Assembly: GCA_921293015.1 (NCBI GenBank)
Contig: OV121097.1
Location: 27,997,429-28,061,428, forward strand
Origin: Phorcus lineatus
Lineage: Eukaryota; Mollusca; Gastropoda; Trochida; Trochidae
Direction of reading: 5' to 3'
Length of the DNA stretch: 64,000 bases
Shown: positions 61,853-64,000 of the stretch, piece after piece
Position numbering within the stretch: the first letter of the stretch is position 1
How the letters are laid out: each line of letters opens with the position of its first letter
The notes under the pieces: generated by a model
What the model saw: the letters and a program-made list of their open reading frames with translations, nothing else
Databases searched by the model: none
What the model was told of the DNA's origin: nothing
Position numbers and translations under genes: made by a program

Positions 61853-64000
61853 GATAGATAAAGTCTTAAAGGCAGTACTAGTGTGGCAGTTTTCCCTGTT
61901 TAATCCATAAAAATAGCCCTGAAACGAGGTACTTAGTTTAGTTCAGCTACGCGAATCAATTCCCCTAACGCAAATGAGTAAAAGGTGTGAAATTTTCGCT
62001 AGATGCGTAATATTTCATCTTTGACTACAGAAAATCGGAGTTATGAGATTCATGATCTTCTGAAGCAAATGAAATTTGCATAAACTAATATTCAGTAGGA
62101 AAGGTATGAAGATAAATAATATCATTGAAACGTACGTCGGTGCCTTTGACGGAGCAGAGCTCGTGATGCTGAAGAAGTATGAGTTATTCATAGAATTTGC
62201 ATAGTTTAAAAAAATGGTTTCAAAGACGACTTTTTGAAAAATAAGACAGATTCAATGCTCAGGTTAGATAAGGAGTTTTATGACTTTAACTACCGATCTT
62301 GGGAGAGGATGGGTAAAAAAAGAAAATATCATTGGGATGAAAATTTAAGAATTAAACATGCTGTTTATATCTGTTCCTCTTGAGGCCAGCTATTTATGTG
62401 ACCTATCTCTTACATGTACAAGGCTTTAGGCCATCTCGTTTCTAAATAACAACAATATCGGCAACTAGAAAACTAGAAAATTATAGCAATTCTTTATTAA
62501 GATTCATAACATTGTGAAATGTTCTTTAGAATTTTCTGTGATGCATATATCAAGGCATAAAACATTTTTCGAAAAACAATGCATATCCACTCATCAACAT
62601 ATTAAAAATAATACCGTAATATTATTGCGGTGTTATGATATGATATGTTTTTTTAAAGCAAATAGATCATTGTCGTCGCTATATTAAACATTTTCTTAAT
62701 CACCTTATAGAGCTGCTACGAATTTCAGAAATGACGGCTTTCAGCAAAATGACGAATGCAGCATATTTAGTGCGTGCTAATGAAATGATTTACTTGTTAA
62801 TTGTGACATTTTCTTTCTTAAAACCACTTTCATATTGTTCAATTTCAAATTGTCCTTTCCTTTTATTCAAAGGACTCTACAAGTCACCTTTTCAATAGAG
62901 AAAAGAAAATTCACACTGGTGCATCGGTGTTCTATTGTTAGTTTTTATTACATGTACAAACCAAAAAAAGCCTCCTGTGACTTGCTCAATGAAATCTATT
63001 TTCTGATTTACAAACCCATTACCCGTTCTTGCAGTACTAAGTCAATTTTGATTACGTGTCAAGGGACATATTGAACTAGCAAGAACGATTATAACACTTC
63101 TCTTCACGAAAAATGATCTGAAAAACTGATGCCATATTCCTTTAGGAAAATTATCCATTCACCTATCGCCTTCTTATCAAGTAAAGAAAAGAAAGAATTT
63201 TACGATGGCTTTCAAATTGGGAATCAGAGGTTTTACTGAAATGTTTAAACGTTCTGATCTTCTCGTCATTCTATCACCCCTGGGATGATCAATCAGGAAA
63301 ATCTGATATAAATTACCCCTGGATTTAGAAGGCCAATGAAATGGCAACATCGACCGGACATTCGGGCCTCCCAAGAGACGTGTTACAGCCCACATTAGTG
63401 AATTATTAGACTCGAATTCCATTCATAGCACATTTTAAATAATTACATCCAAGCTTGAGTGACGGTTGGTTCAACTTGCCGAGCATTCTCTGAAAGGACT
63501 TCTCCTATTAAGCCCCTTCAATGCTTATCAGTAAAAAATCCAATTAGGGAGTGTTAAATATACATCAATGAGATTCCAAAATGTGACGATATTTATATTG
63601 CTTATAAGACATTCGAATTTCAAATTCAGTTCAAATGTTTACTCAGCATCGAGGCCATTGGCCAAATTAAAAACTGATAAAAAGAATGACTACTTTATGA
63701 CAAGTAATTAATACATGGAATTATCGATAGAGGGATGTTTCAGGAAATATTCAGTAATATACTTATATTTTAAATTGGAATGAACTTAAAATCTAGTTCT
63801 TATTCATCTTGGGTATATCCTTCCATACATAATTTACAAAATCTTTCATTCCGAACAATGCCTTTTAAATTTGCATGCAACTAAAGGACACATATATGTA
63901 AGGTCTATAAATGGTAATATATTTTTATCTATCGTTTGGAAATTTAGAATAAGATACATGTGTTTGACTGCCTGAATTCATCAAACAAAAAATCATCTTT
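61853..64000. other. Intergenic stretch to window end, no gene seen
   Basis: AT-rich; the frames at 62835-63074 and 63177-63422 show no recognised domain and no splice context. No element ends or RNA genes seen. Confidence 0.4.

Overview
This is a 64 kb piece of an animal nuclear genome. It is AT-rich, genes are sparse and split by introns, and it is full of transposable-element remains. I infer a mollusc, probably a gastropod such as an abalone. The basis is SINEs ending in an (ACTC)n tail after a conserved 3' end, a pearl/HINE-type element with tandem core repeats and a GACA/GACGG microsatellite, and mollusc-like LINE fragments. I recognise these from memory; no search was run.

Regions. 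(1) About 2.4-21.5 kb and 30.2-44.5 kb are two diverged copies of one tandem segmental duplication, with anchors offset by about 22-28 kb. (2) Each copy ends in a gene for a secreted PAN/apple-domain protein. The downstream copy (gene B, 40704-50528) can be assembled into six exons whose splice phases all agree, giving 963 nt and 320 residues. The upstream copy (gene A, from 18678) is a pseudogene: nonsense codons in exons 3 and 4, a destroyed splice acceptor before exon 4, and no visible exons 5-6. (3) The last intron of gene B holds a nearly complete PIF/Harbinger transposon (46928-50191; 3-bp TAA target duplication). Its Myb/SANT-like gene is intact and points right; its convergent DDE transposase gene has one in-frame stop. 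(4) From 50.6 to 55.8 kb lies a same-strand pile of at least four decayed LINEs, with one LINE tail inserted in another and a MITE inserted in a third. (5) 56.1-57.0 kb holds a tRNA-derived SINE and a MITE with a 9-bp target duplication that was itself hit by a 67-bp SINE tail. (6) A third PAN-domain exon (gene C) lies on the minus strand near 57.7 kb. (7) The rest is intergenic or intronic DNA with scattered MITEs, SINEs, microsatellites and local duplications.

How it fits together: the window is a small cluster of secreted, cysteine-containing PAN-domain genes formed by segmental duplication. One member looks functional, one has died, and one is incomplete or uncertain. Mobile elements have expanded the introns and date some events: a TTAA-type MITE sits in copy A while copy B keeps the matching empty site. 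No bacterial-type features, CRISPR arrays, rRNA genes or canonical tRNA genes were found. Annotation is by eye, so intergenic calls of 'nothing seen' are limited by that.
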